From Spongiibacter nanhainus (lineage in GTDB: Bacteria > Pseudomonadota > Gammaproteobacteria > Pseudomonadales > Spongiibacteraceae): a stretch of DNA of 64,000 nucleotides. Shown here piece by piece: positions 25,507-34,069 of this stretch (the stretch's first letter is position 1; each line of letters starts with the position of its first letter). Both the position numbers and the translations under genes were made by a program. The notes below the pieces were generated by a model. It was not told where the DNA came from. It was given only the letters and a program-made list of their open reading frames with translations, and searched no databases. Location of the stretch: assembly GCF_016132545.1 (NCBI RefSeq), contig NZ_CP066167.1, positions 496,001 to 560,000 of the forward strand. The letters run 5' to 3'.

Positions 25507-26958
25507 ATGAAGTTCGTCGTCAAGCTATTCCCTGAAATCATCATCAAGAGCAAACCGGTGCGCCGGAAGTTTATCAAGCAGCTGCGGGACAACCTGCGCA
25601 AGTTGCTGCTGCCAATTGACGATGCCATACAGGTAGAGCGTGACTGGGACCGTATTACGGTAACCAGCGATGCGGACAGCGAGCTGCTGCCGGATATCGT
25701 CGCGGTGCTGAGCAATACCCCGGGCATCGCCCACATCGAAGAGGTGGCGGACTACCCCTTCGATGATCTTCACGACATCTACGAAAAAACCCGGGCAGCG
25801 GTGGGCGACAGCCTTGAGGGCAAGCGCTTTGCGGTGCGCTGTAAGCGAACCGGGACTCACGATTTCAACTCCAGTGAAGTAGAGCGTTACGTCGGCGGTG
25901 GCCTTAATCAGCATACTGGCGCCGCCGGCGTCGATCTCAGCAAGCCGGAAGTGGTGGTGCGCATTGAGGTGCGTGGAGACCGCTTGTTTGTGGTGCGGCG
26001 ACGCTATGAGGGCTTGGGTGGTTTTCCCATTGGCAGCGTTGATTCAGTAATGTCGCTGATATCCGGTGGCTTTGATTCCACGGTGTCCAGCTACCTCACC
26101 ATGAAGCGGGGTCTGCGCACGCACTTTGTGTTTTTTAATCTCGGCGGTCGCGAGCACGAAATTGGCGTGAAAGAGGTGGCGCTGTATTTGTGGCTCAAAT
26201 ATGGCGCGTCCCACCGGGTTAAGTTTGTCAGTGTGCCCTTTGAGGACGTGGTGGCGGAGATCCTTAAAAATGTAGAAAACTCCCAGATGGGGGTTATCCT
26301 CAAGCGCATGATGCTGCGAGCTGCCTCCCAGGTCGCCGAGGCAATGGAGGCGCCTGCACTGGTGACCGGTGAAAGCGTGGCTCAGGTGTCCAGTCAGACC
26401 CTGGCCAATCTTTCGGTGATCGACAGTGTGACCAATACTTTGGTGCTGCGGCCGCTTATCACCATGGACAAGCAGGATATTATCCACACCGCAGCCAAGA
26501 TCGGCACAGAAGAATTTGCCGCCAATATGCCGGAATACTGCGGGGTGATCTCGGTTAAGCCAACGACTCGGGCCAAGCCAGAGAAGATCGCGGCCCAAGA
26601 GGCCAATTTCGACTTTGCGATACTGGAACAGGCGGTCGCCAATGCTGAGTACCTCAACATCGATGAGCTTGCCGACGAGGATCGCAGCTTGCCAGAGGTG
26701 GAGGTGCTGCCCATCCCGCTGGCGGAGGCGGTCATATTGGATGTTCGTCACCCTAACGAGGTGGACCGCCATCCTCTTAAATTGGCTAACGGTGAAGTTC
26801 AGTCGCTGCCTTTCTATGAGTTGCACCAACGCTTTGAGCAGCTCGACCAGAGCCGCACCTACCAACTCTACTGTGACAAGGGCGTGATGAGCCGTTTGCA
26901 CGCGGCCCACCTTGTGGAGCAGGGTTTCACTAACGTAAAGGTTTATCGCCCATCATGA
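25507..26958 (+). CDS. thiI: tRNA 4-thiouridine synthase / thiamine sulfur transferase ThiI
   Basis: This 483-residue protein has the full three-part form: an N-terminal ferredoxin-like/THUMP region (about 1-165), a PP-loop ATPase (SGGFDS 186-191) and a C-terminal rhodanese domain. The persulfide cysteine is C456 in LYCDKGVMSRLHAAHL. It activates U8 of tRNA and can also pass sulfur to thiazole synthesis. I start at ATG 25507 (MKFVVKLFPEI), which matches the family. It overlaps the next gene by four bases. Confidence 0.96.
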   Translation: MKFVVKLFPEIIIKSKPVRRKFIKQLRDNLRKLLLPIDDAIQVERDWDRITVTSDADSELLPDIVAVLSNTPGIAHIEEVADYPFDDLHDIYEKTRAAVGDSLEGKRFAVRCKRTGTHDFNSSEVERYVGGGLNQHTGAAGVDLSKPEVVVRIEVRGDRLFVVRRRYEGLGGFPIGSVDSVMSLISGGFDSTVSSYLTMKRGLRTHFVFFNLGGREHEIGVKEVALYLWLKYGASHRVKFVSVPFEDVVAEILKNVENSQMGVILKRMMLRAASQVAEAMEAPALVTGESVAQVSSQTLANLSVIDSVTNTLVLRPLITMDKQDIIHTAAKIGTEEFAANMPEYCGVISVKPTTRAKPEKIAAQEANFDFAILEQAVANAEYLNIDELADEDRSLPEVEVLPIPLAEAVILDVRHPNEVDRHPLKLANGEVQSLPFYELHQRFEQLDQSRTYQLYCDKGVMSRLHAAHLVEQGFTNVKVYRPS

Positions 26959-27383
26959 GTAACGATGTTATCCCCCTTTTTGACGAACTCATTTATCCCC
27001 GCTGGTTTGACCACGATGCCATGGGGCATATCAATCACGTGCAATACTTTCGCTACTTGGAAGAAGCGCGAGTTAACTGGATTGTAAAAGGCAAGCTCGA
27101 GGCTCTGTCCGCCGGAGGTAAGCACGCTATGGTCGTCGCTAGCGGTGGGCTGGATTTTCGCGCCGAATGGCGCCATCCCAATCCGCTGCGTGCTCGGGCC
27201 TGGGTGCGTCGCATTGGCAATACCAGTTTCACCCTTTATCAGTCGCTGCACTCGGAGGACGGGGAGATTCTGGTGGCAGATGGCGATATGACCTTTGTGT
27301 GGGTGGATGTCGACCAGCATCGACCTCAGCCTGTGTCAGAGTCCCTGCGGAAAGTGCTGTCAAAGAGCCTGTTGAGCGATTAA
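26955..27383 (+). CDS. Acyl-CoA thioesterase, 4-hydroxybenzoyl-CoA thioesterase family
   Basis: The 142-residue hot-dog-fold protein carries the YbgC/4HBT pattern DHDAMGHINHVQYFRYLEEAR, with the catalytic Asp near residue 20, and ends with a hot-dog beta sheet (ADGDMTFVWVDVD). It hydrolyses acyl-CoA or acyl-ACP esters; the substrate cannot be told. ATGA overlap with thiI indicates a two-gene operon. Confidence 0.85.
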   Translation: MSNDVIPLFDELIYPRWFDHDAMGHINHVQYFRYLEEARVNWIVKGKLEALSAGGKHAMVVASGGLDFRAEWRHPNPLRARAWVRRIGNTSFTLYQSLHSEDGEILVADGDMTFVWVDVDQHRPQPVSESLRKVLSKSLLSD

Positions 27384-27389
27384 GCAGCG

Positions 27390-27824
27390 CTACTCAATAT
27401 TGCCGAGATTAAAGTTGTAGAGCTTGAAGCGCTGATCTTGCAGAGTCAGCGTGGCGGTCATGATGGATTTGCCATGCTCAAAGGTGACCCGGCTGCTATA
27501 ACTTAGTTTTGGCGCACCGCCAAACAGCGACAGGGCGGCGCTGATACGCGACAGTTGCGGCTCATCCATGGATTGGTAGCGCCCCAGGTGGCGGTAGTGG
27601 TCCACCAGCTTTTCCAGAGTCTCATCGCTCACCTGCGCGAGTGCCTCCTGTGCCAGCAGCGGCTTCATACGCGATGCTTCCCAATAGCTGATCTCCGTCA
27701 GGGCCTGGTCCAAATAGCGGCTAGCGTTCTCCTGATAGTGGTCTTTTACTTGCCCGCTGTAATAGTAAAGCATGGCGAACAATACCAAGCTGGCAAAGAC
27801 AAACAGACGCAGAAGGTTTTTCAT
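27390..27824 (-). CDS. Membrane-anchored protein of unknown function
   Basis: The 144-residue protein has one N-terminal hydrophobic helix (about 5-24, LFVFASLVLFAMLYYYSG) that is probably an uncleaved anchor, then a helical region and a beta-rich end (YSSRVTFEHGKSIMTATLTLQDQ). I do not recognise a family. It lies downstream of the Na+ symporter on the same strand and meets the thioesterase gene tail to tail with six bases between. Confidence 0.7.
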   Translation of the reverse strand: MKNLLRLFVFASLVLFAMLYYYSGQVKDHYQENASRYLDQALTEISYWEASRMKPLLAQEALAQVSDETLEKLVDHYRHLGRYQSMDEPQLSRISAALSLFGGAPKLSYSSRVTFEHGKSIMTATLTLQDQRFKLYNFNLGNIE

Positions 27825-27881
27825 TGGGTATCGCTTATATTGATGGTTACTAATATTGAAGTTGACTGGGAGCCTATCGGC

Positions 27882-29192
27882 TTACAGGAAGCTGTTGATA
27901 AACACCACCAGGATGCCGATGGGAGCAATGTAGCGCAGCACAAAGCGCCAGCTGCGGTAGGCGGGGCCGCCGGCCATGCCGCTCTCGTAAAGTGTGCGCT
28001 GGGCGGGCATCACCCAGCCCACAAACAAGGCGATAAACAAACCACCTAGGGGGAGCATGATATTGGCGGTAATGTAGTCCAGCGCGTTAAAGACCGCGCC
28101 GTAGTGAATGCTGAAATACCCACCCACCCAGGCGACGCCGGCCAGCATCAATGTGGCGATGGGGCGTTTGAGACCGCGTTTTTCCATCCAGGCCACGCCG
28201 GGTTCAATCAAAGAGATTGATGAACTCAGGGCGGCGATGCTGACCAGAATAAAGAATATGCTACCGAAAAAGGCGCCGCCTTCAATTTGCGAGAAGGCGA
28301 TGGGCAGGGTGACAAACATCAGCCCGGGGCCTTGCCCGGGGGTGAGGTCATTGGCAAAGACCAGCGGAAACATCGCCGCCCCCGCCATCAGGGCGATGAC
28401 GGTGTCCATCGCGGCGATCGCCAACACGGTTTTACCAATGGAGGCGTGGCCGGGGAAGTAAGCGCCGTAGGCCATGATTGCCCCCATGCCCAGGCTCAAG
28501 GTAAAGAAAGCGTGGCCCATGGCTACCAAAATGGCTTCGCCGCTGAGCTTGCTGAAATCGGCGTCGAACATAAAATGCATGCCGGCGGCAAAGTCGCCTT
28601 TAACAAAGGCGTAGACTACCAGCATCACCATAAACAGCAGCAGGGTGGGCATTAAAATATCCACCGCCCGGCCAATGCCCCGGGTGACCCCGGCCGCCAC
28701 CACGGCAGCGGTGATAGCGGCAAAAAGCGTATGCCACAGCAGCTGCTGAGAGTCACTGCTCAGTAGGGTGTTAAAGTGGGCTTCGATACTCTCTGCAGAG
28801 TCGCCGTAGCCGCCGGTGATGCTTTGCCACACATAGTCCAGCGCCCAACCAGCCACGACGCTGTAAAACATCATAATCATCAGGCCGGCCAACATGCCCA
28901 GCCCGCCGATAAGTCCCCAAGCCGGTGTGGCCTTGGATTCCCGTGCCAGCGCCGCCATCGAGTGTGCCGGATCGGTGCGCCCGGCCCGGCCGGCCATGAT
29001 CTCGGCAATCATCACCGGAATACCGATCAACAAAATGCAGGCCAAGTAGACCAGTACAAAGGCGCCGCCGCCGTTCTCGCCAGTGATGTAGGGAAACTTC
29101 CATATATTGCCCAGGCCGACGGCTGAGCCGGTGGCGGCGAGAATAAAGGTGAGGCGTGAGTTCCAGGTAATCGGGGCAGGGCTCTGAGCCAT
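27882..29192 (-). CDS. Sodium-dependent transporter, NSS/SNF family
   Basis: The integral membrane protein has about 11-12 helices and the family signature ILAATGSAVGLGNIWKFPY at the first helix, where Na+ and substrate bind (LeuT fold). It imports amino acids or related amines with sodium; the substrate cannot be read. I prefer ATG 29192 (MAQSPAPITWNSR, 436 residues), since the upstream 20 residues of the longer frame (to 29252) are not like a transporter N-terminus. Confidence 0.9.
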   Translation of the reverse strand: MAQSPAPITWNSRLTFILAATGSAVGLGNIWKFPYITGENGGGAFVLVYLACILLIGIPVMIAEIMAGRAGRTDPAHSMAALARESKATPAWGLIGGLGMLAGLMIMMFYSVVAGWALDYVWQSITGGYGDSAESIEAHFNTLLSSDSQQLLWHTLFAAITAAVVAAGVTRGIGRAVDILMPTLLLFMVMLVVYAFVKGDFAAGMHFMFDADFSKLSGEAILVAMGHAFFTLSLGMGAIMAYGAYFPGHASIGKTVLAIAAMDTVIALMAGAAMFPLVFANDLTPGQGPGLMFVTLPIAFSQIEGGAFFGSIFFILVSIAALSSSISLIEPGVAWMEKRGLKRPIATLMLAGVAWVGGYFSIHYGAVFNALDYITANIMLPLGGLFIALFVGWVMPAQRTLYESGMAGGPAYRSWRFVLRYIAPIGILVVFINSFL

Positions 29193-29299
29193 AGTCGCTG
29201 TCCGGCTTGTGGTTGGCTTTTGTTGTCGGCTTGCGGTGGATTGTAGCGGCAAAGCGCGCTGGGCCCAAATTGCGCGTGCTGAGCTAGCTGTTTAGTGGG

Positions 29300-30301
29300 T
29301 CAAAATCCAAATAACGCTGTGAAAGAGACCTCGTTTTCGGTGTCGTTGATATCAAAAAGTACCGCATCCAACTCGATGCCGCTGCGGTCGTTTTGGCTGT
29401 ATATCACGTCCTCGGGACTATCGCTGGCACCGTAAAACGCGTCCTCGCCGCCGAAATAAACTTGAGCGTAGCGTATTTCTGAGTTTGCTAGCTCACGAAG
29501 GCTGATGCTGATGGTATTGCCGCCATTGCCACTGCGTGGCGTTAACACGAACGAGGTCAGCGTGCCCTCTTGAGCTTGGCTTAGGCCGCCACTGTTGCTA
29601 AAGCGGCGGAGATCCCCTTCGGCTTGCAGCACGCATTTCGCCTCTGAGAAGTTGGCTGAGTTCTGACGGCTATCGTAGCGATAGAACAGGTCAATGTGTC
29701 CGGGAGGGAGATTGCCTTGCTGGGAAAGCTTGCGGGCGTGGACTGTGCTGCGCTCTACAGTCACTTGTTGCAAAGGGCTGGCAGCATCAGAAGTTTGGTG
29801 CTCGCCCTGCAAGGTGTGCGGGTCGACTACCGAGAAATGGATGTCGGCATTGCTCATGGGATCTCGGATGGTGAAGCTGTCACTGCCCTTGGGGATAAGC
29901 GCCTGCAGTGGCGCTGCGTTGGGAATGGCCTCATCCGGGCAGTAACTGACCTTGAGTTGGGTGCTATTGTGTTCAGTGATGTGCATGGTCATGCGCATCA
30001 CCCCATTGAACTCAGTGTGGGAAAGAGCGGCGCCGGTGATATGCGCATCAGCCACTACCATCCAGGTGCCGATAAGGCCGGTATTCTGATCGCCACAGCC
30101 GTAGTAGCTAGCGATATCGTAGGGTGACTCTCCGCTTGGCACAACGCTGCAGCTTGCCGTGTTCCGGGTGGAGCTGATGGGAGTATAGTCGCCACTGGGT
30201 TGGCTTGGGTTGGAACTGCTTCCGCCGCCTCCACCACCACACCCGGACAGCAGGGCGGTCACGGTAAATGCGACTGCGAAAAAGTGGCGATGTATTGGCA
30301 C
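29300..30301 (-). CDS. Lipoprotein of unknown function with a poly-glycine linker
   Basis: The 333-residue protein starts with a lipoprotein signal (LLSGC, Cys21), then a run of glycine and serine. Such GC(G)n starts are common in lipoproteins of marine gammaproteobacteria. The rest contains beta-rich segments and six further cysteines or so (for example CSVVPSGES, YYGCGDQN), with no family I can name. It is divergent from typA and lies 48 bp downstream of no gene on its own strand. Confidence 0.72.
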   Translation of the reverse strand: MPIHRHFFAVAFTVTALLSGCGGGGGGSSSNPSQPSGDYTPISSTRNTASCSVVPSGESPYDIASYYGCGDQNTGLIGTWMVVADAHITGAALSHTEFNGVMRMTMHITEHNSTQLKVSYCPDEAIPNAAPLQALIPKGSDSFTIRDPMSNADIHFSVVDPHTLQGEHQTSDAASPLQQVTVERSTVHARKLSQQGNLPPGHIDLFYRYDSRQNSANFSEAKCVLQAEGDLRRFSNSGGLSQAQEGTLTSFVLTPRSGNGGNTISISLRELANSEIRYAQVYFGGEDAFYGASDSPEDVIYSQNDRSGIELDAVLFDINDTENEVSFTALFGF

Positions 30302-30491
30302 GGGTTCCTCCTTAAACCGCGATATTCAATGTTCAGCATAGCCCGGTTTTCTGCCCTCCTCCAGGCAGAATCGGTATGCTCCGGCGTTGTGCTGCCTACC
30401 GGTGGCGGTAAATTCGGTGATTTTGCGGCAAAAAGGCGCATCCGCCCCTTGGCTCGGGCAATTTGTCGTGCTTCCGTCATGTAAACACCGG

Positions 30492-30497
30492 TATAAT
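30492..30497 (+). promoter_or_regulatory. Likely -10 box of typA/bipA
   Basis: TATAAT at 30492-30497 lies 92 bp before the typA ATG in a 287-bp gap between divergent genes. No good -35 is seen at 16-18 bp, so recognition may need an activator. The rest of the gap has no gene that I can support. Confidence 0.4.
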
Positions 30498-30588
30498 CGC
30501 GACCTTTTACGCAATCCCCCCTCCGCAATTCATGGTCCACCGGTCCTGTGTTTGGCGCTGACCGGGGCACATCGAGCACGAAAGTATT

Positions 30589-32406
30589 ATGTCTACTGAG
30601 ATCAACCAGTTACGCAACATCGCGATTATCGCCCACGTCGACCACGGCAAGACCACTCTGGTGGATAAATTGCTTAGCCAGTCCGGCACCCTGGACCGCC
30701 GCAACGAGGGCGCCGAGCGGATTATGGACTCCAACGATCAGGAGAAAGAGCGGGGCATTACCATCCTTGCCAAAAACACCGCGATCCGTTGGAACGACTA
30801 CCGCATCAATATCGTCGACACCCCAGGGCACGCCGACTTTGGCGGCGAAGTGGAGCGGGTGTTGTCGATGGTGGATTCGGTGCTGCTGCTGGTGGATGCC
30901 GTAGACGGACCGATGCCACAAACCCGTTTTGTAACTCAGAAGGCCTTTGAGCGGGGTCTCAAGCCCATCGTAGTGGTCAACAAAGTCGACCGCCCCGGTG
31001 CGCGTCCGGATTGGGTTATCGACCAGGTTTTTGACCTGTTCGATCGCTTGGGTGCCACCGACGAGCAGTTGGACTTCCCCATCGTTTACGCTTCGGCCCT
31101 GAACGGCGTGGCGGGAATGGAGGCCGACGAGCTGGCTGAGGACATGACGCCGCTGTTCGAGATGATTGTCGACAAGGTGCCGGTCCCTGATGTGGATGTC
31201 GATGGGCCGCTGCAGATGCAGGTGTCGGCACTGGACTACAACAGCTATGTGGGTGTTATCGGTGTTGGCCGGATCAGCCGGGGCAGCATGGCCACCAACG
31301 AGCAGGTGGTGGTGGTTGGTGCCGACGGCAAGCAGCGCAAGGGTCGGGTGTTGACGGTAATGGGTTACCACGGCCTGGAGCGAGTGGAAGTCGACAAGGC
31401 TCAAGCAGGGGACATTGTCTGTATTACCGGTGTTGAGGGGCTGAATATCTCCGATACCCTGTGTAATCCCGCCCACCCCGAAGCGCTGCCGGCACTGTCG
31501 GTGGACGAGCCCACCGTGAGCATGACCTTCCAGGTCAACGACTCGCCCTTTGCCGGTAAAGAGGGCAAGTTTATTACCTCCCGCAATATCAAGGACCGTT
31601 TGGATCAGGAGCTGATCCACAACGTTGCCTTGCGGGTGGCGCAGGGCGACAGCCCCGATAAATTTAAGGTGTCCGGCCGCGGTGAATTGCACCTGTCGGT
31701 ATTGATCGAAACCATGCGCCGCGAAGGCTTTGAGTTGGGTGTTTCCCGCCCCGAAGTAGTACAAAAAGAAGTGGATGGCGTTGTTCAGGAGCCCTACGAG
31801 CTGGTGGTGATTGATGTTGAAGAGCAGCATCAAGGCGCCGTGATGGAAGAGCTGGGCCTGCGCCGGGCGGAAATGACCAACATGGAGCCCGACGGTAAAG
31901 GTCGCGTTAAATTAGAGTTTATGGCGCCGGCTCGGGGCCTTATCGGCTTCCGCGGCCAGTTCCTAACGTTGACCTCCGGCAGCGGCATTATGACTACAGT
32001 GTTTGACCACTACGGTGAAGTGAAGGGCGGCGAGATGGCCACCCGCCAAAATGGCGTGTTGGTATCCATGGTCAAGGGCAAGACTTTGAGTTACGCGCTT
32101 TACAACCTGCAGGATCGCGGCCGGCTGTTTCTGGGCCACGGTGAGGAAATCTACGAAGGCCAGATCATTGGTCTTCACGCCCGCTCCAACGACCTGGTGG
32201 TTAACCCGACTAAAGCCAAGCAGCTCACCAATGTCCGCGCCGCCGGTACTGACGAGGCGCTAACGCTGACGCCGCCAGTTCGCCATACCCTGGAGCAGGC
32301 CCTGGAATTTATTGAAGACGACGAGCTGGTGGAAGTGACGCCGGAAAGCATTCGTCTGCGCAAGAAACTGCTCACTGAAAACGAGCGCAAGCGCGCCACC
32401 AAGTAG
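30589..32406 (+). CDS. typA: Ribosome-binding GTPase TypA/BipA
   Basis: This 605-residue translational GTPase has the G1 motif [10 protein letters not shown] (16-25), G3 [12 protein letters not shown] and G4 [12 protein letters not shown]. The EF-G-like domains and the BipA-specific C-terminal domain ([27 protein letters not shown]) follow. It helps 50S assembly and growth at low temperature or under stress. The length and motifs are fully standard. Confidence 0.97.
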   Translation: MSTEINQLRNIAIIAHVDHGKTTLVDKLLSQSGTLDRRNEGAERIMDSNDQEKERGITILAKNTAIRWNDYRINIVDTPGHADFGGEVERVLSMVDSVLLLVDAVDGPMPQTRFVTQKAFERGLKPIVVVNKVDRPGARPDWVIDQVFDLFDRLGATDEQLDFPIVYASALNGVAGMEADELAEDMTPLFEMIVDKVPVPDVDVDGPLQMQVSALDYNSYVGVIGVGRISRGSMATNEQVVVVGADGKQRKGRVLTVMGYHGLERVEVDKAQAGDIVCITGVEGLNISDTLCNPAHPEALPALSVDEPTVSMTFQVNDSPFAGKEGKFITSRNIKDRLDQELIHNVALRVAQGDSPDKFKVSGRGELHLSVLIETMRREGFELGVSRPEVVQKEVDGVVQEPYELVVIDVEEQHQGAVMEELGLRRAEMTNMEPDGKGRVKLEFMAPARGLIGFRGQFLTLTSGSGIMTTVFDHYGEVKGGEMATRQNGVLVSMVKGKTLSYALYNLQDRGRLFLGHGEEIYEGQIIGLHARSNDLVVNPTKAKQLTNVRAAGTDEALTLTPPVRHTLEQALEFIEDDELVEVTPESIRLRKKLLTENERKRATK

Positions 32407-32424
32407 AATCCACCCTCACTCGAT

Positions 32425-32472
32425 AGGGCCTTCTGCGCTACACTGGTAAAACACCAGTGTGGAGAAGGCCCT
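32425..32472 (+). promoter_or_regulatory. Long hairpin that buries the pip ribosome-binding site
   Basis: AGGGCCTTCT (32425-32434) pairs with AGAAGGCCCT (32463-32472), and inside it ACACTGGT (32440-32447) pairs with ACCAGTGT (32453-32460) around AAAAC. All 18 pairs are perfect, with a small asymmetric internal loop. The structure ends one base before the pip ATG, and the ribosome-binding site GGAGAAGG (32461-32468) lies in its 3' arm. It could be a terminator for typA without a U-tract, a translation switch, or both. Confidence 0.7.
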
Positions 32473-32473
32473 T

Positions 32474-33445
32474 ATGCAGTCGCTCTATCCCGATATCAAA
32501 CCCTATGCGACCCACCAAATTGCGGTGGATGCCCCCCATGTGCTCTACGTTGAGGAAAGCGGCAACCCCGACGGCTTGCCGGTGGTGTTTCTGCACGGCG
32601 GGCCCGGTGTGGGCTGCAATCCCAAGGCGCGCTGCTTTTTCGACCCGGAGCGCTACCGTATTGTCTGCTTTGATCAGCGCGGCAGCGGCCGCTCAACGCC
32701 CCACGCCTGCTTAGAGAACAACACCACAGCGCACCTTATTGCCGATATTGAGGTGATTCGCCAGCAGCTGGGCATAGAGCGCTGGGTGGTGTTTGGGGGT
32801 TCCTGGGGTTCGACCTTGGGGCTGGCCTACGCTCAGGCTCACCCGCAGCGAGCTGCCGCGCTGATATTGCGGGGCATTTTCCTGTGCCGCGCCCAGGACT
32901 TGAACTGGTTCTACAGCGAGGGCGGTGCCAGCCGGGTTTATCCGGACTATTGGCAGGATTTTGCCGAGGGTGTGGAGCGCATTGGCGATGAAAACTGGAT
33001 TGAGGCCTACCACCGGGCCCTGCACGACGATAACGAAGTCGCCCGTATGGCCGCCGCCAAAGCCTGGTCGCTGTGGGAGGCGCGCTGCAGCACGCTGCGC
33101 CCCAGTCACGATATCGAGGAACAGATGACCAATGCCCATGTGGCCGTGTCGATGTCCCACATCGAGACCCACTATTTTATCAATCACTGTTTTCTCGCCG
33201 ATAACCAGTTGCTGGAGAACATGGATAGCATTGCCGATATCCCCGGTATTATTGTGCACGGTCGCTACGACTTGTTGTGTCCGTTAGATCAGGCGGTAGC
33301 CATTCATCGGCTTTGGCCCGCGGCTGAACTGCACGTTATCCGCGAGGCGGGACACTCTGCCTTTGAGCCGGGCATTACCGATGCGCTGGTCAAAGCCAGC
33401 GACGAGATCGCCGACCTGCTGGCCGATGAGGGGCCCACTTACTAG
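32474..33445 (+). CDS. pip: Proline iminopeptidase
   Basis: The 323-residue alpha/beta hydrolase removes N-terminal proline from peptides. The nucleophile elbow is GGSWGS (S110), the oxyanion strand HGGPGVG (41-47), and the late Asp and His sit in HGRYDLLCP and EAGHSAFEP. I start at ATG 32474 (MQSLYPDIKPY), which has GGAGAAGG before it; a GTG at 32459 is in frame but less likely. The whole spacer after typA is a strong hairpin. Confidence 0.93.
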   Translation: MQSLYPDIKPYATHQIAVDAPHVLYVEESGNPDGLPVVFLHGGPGVGCNPKARCFFDPERYRIVCFDQRGSGRSTPHACLENNTTAHLIADIEVIRQQLGIERWVVFGGSWGSTLGLAYAQAHPQRAAALILRGIFLCRAQDLNWFYSEGGASRVYPDYWQDFAEGVERIGDENWIEAYHRALHDDNEVARMAAAKAWSLWEARCSTLRPSHDIEEQMTNAHVAVSMSHIETHYFINHCFLADNQLLENMDSIADIPGIIVHGRYDLLCPLDQAVAIHRLWPAAELHVIREAGHSAFEPGITDALVKASDEIADLLADEGPTY

Positions 33446-33510
33446 GGTCTGTTCACACTCACTGCAATGTGTTCGCTGGCGGTCTTCGTCATTCAACGTA
33501 GGGAACAATT

Positions 33511-33948
33511 TTGAAAATTTTGCTACAACGGGTTCGCCACGCTCGAGTCGAGGTAGGGGGCAGTGTGGTGGGAGAAATCCAACAGGGGCTGCTGGCCTTT
33601 GTGGGTATCGAGAAACAGGACGATCAATTTAGCGCCGAAAAGTTACTCGATAAAATGCTAGCCTACCGGGTCTTTGCCGATGAGCAGGGCAAAATGAATC
33701 GCTCGGTGGCGGATATCGACGGCGGCGTGCTGCTGGTGTCGCAATTCACCCTGGCGGCAGACACCCGTAAGGGCTTGCGCCCCAGCTTTTCTTCGGCGGC
33801 GCCGCCCGAGCAGGCCAAGGCCTTGTATGAACACTGCGTGGCCTATACCGAGGCTAAGCACCACACCGTTGCCCAGGGCGAATTTGCCGCTGATATGCAA
33901 ATTACCCTGCTTAACGATGGACCGGTCACCTTTTTGCTGGAGAGCTAG
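33511..33948 (+). CDS. dtd: D-aminoacyl-tRNA deacylase
   Basis: The 145-residue protein removes D-amino acids (and glycine) wrongly attached to tRNA. The family's two motifs are SQFTLAADTRKGLRPSF and NDGPVTFLLES. The start codon is TTG (MKILLQRVRHARVEV), with AGGGAA eight bases upstream; no ATG or GTG would give the conserved N-terminus. It follows pip, the usual partner in many gammaproteobacteria. Confidence 0.94.
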   Translation: MKILLQRVRHARVEVGGSVVGEIQQGLLAFVGIEKQDDQFSAEKLLDKMLAYRVFADEQGKMNRSVADIDGGVLLVSQFTLAADTRKGLRPSFSSAAPPEQAKALYEHCVAYTEAKHHTVAQGEFAADMQITLLNDGPVTFLLES

Positions 33949-33955
33949 GGAACCT

Positions 33956-34018
33956 CTGCACAACCTGATGATACCTCAGGCTTTGCCTTAAACTGTTCAG
34001 CAAGGCGGCGTTGTGCAG
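33956..34018. repeat. 63-bp cloverleaf-like structure between dtd and the oxidoreductase gene
   Basis: The outer arms CTGCACAAC (33956-33964) and GTTGTGCAG (34010-34018) are perfect. Inside, CCTGA/TCAGG (33964-33968 with 33976-33980) and GCCTT/AAGGC (33985-33989 with 34002-34006) form two more hairpins, giving a three-way shape. One base of the first inner arm is shared with the outer arm. It could be a miniature inverted-repeat element, a REP-type sequence or a processing/termination structure. Confidence 0.45.
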
Positions 34019-34069
34019 CCAACTAGTAAAATTGTGTAGCCCACTAATAAACAGGAAAGCGGTAGCGGT

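Noticed and set aside
30610-31833. A 407-codon frame opposite typA
   Set aside because: Antisense shadow of a strongly conserved GTPase gene; no ribosome-binding site or recognisable domain.
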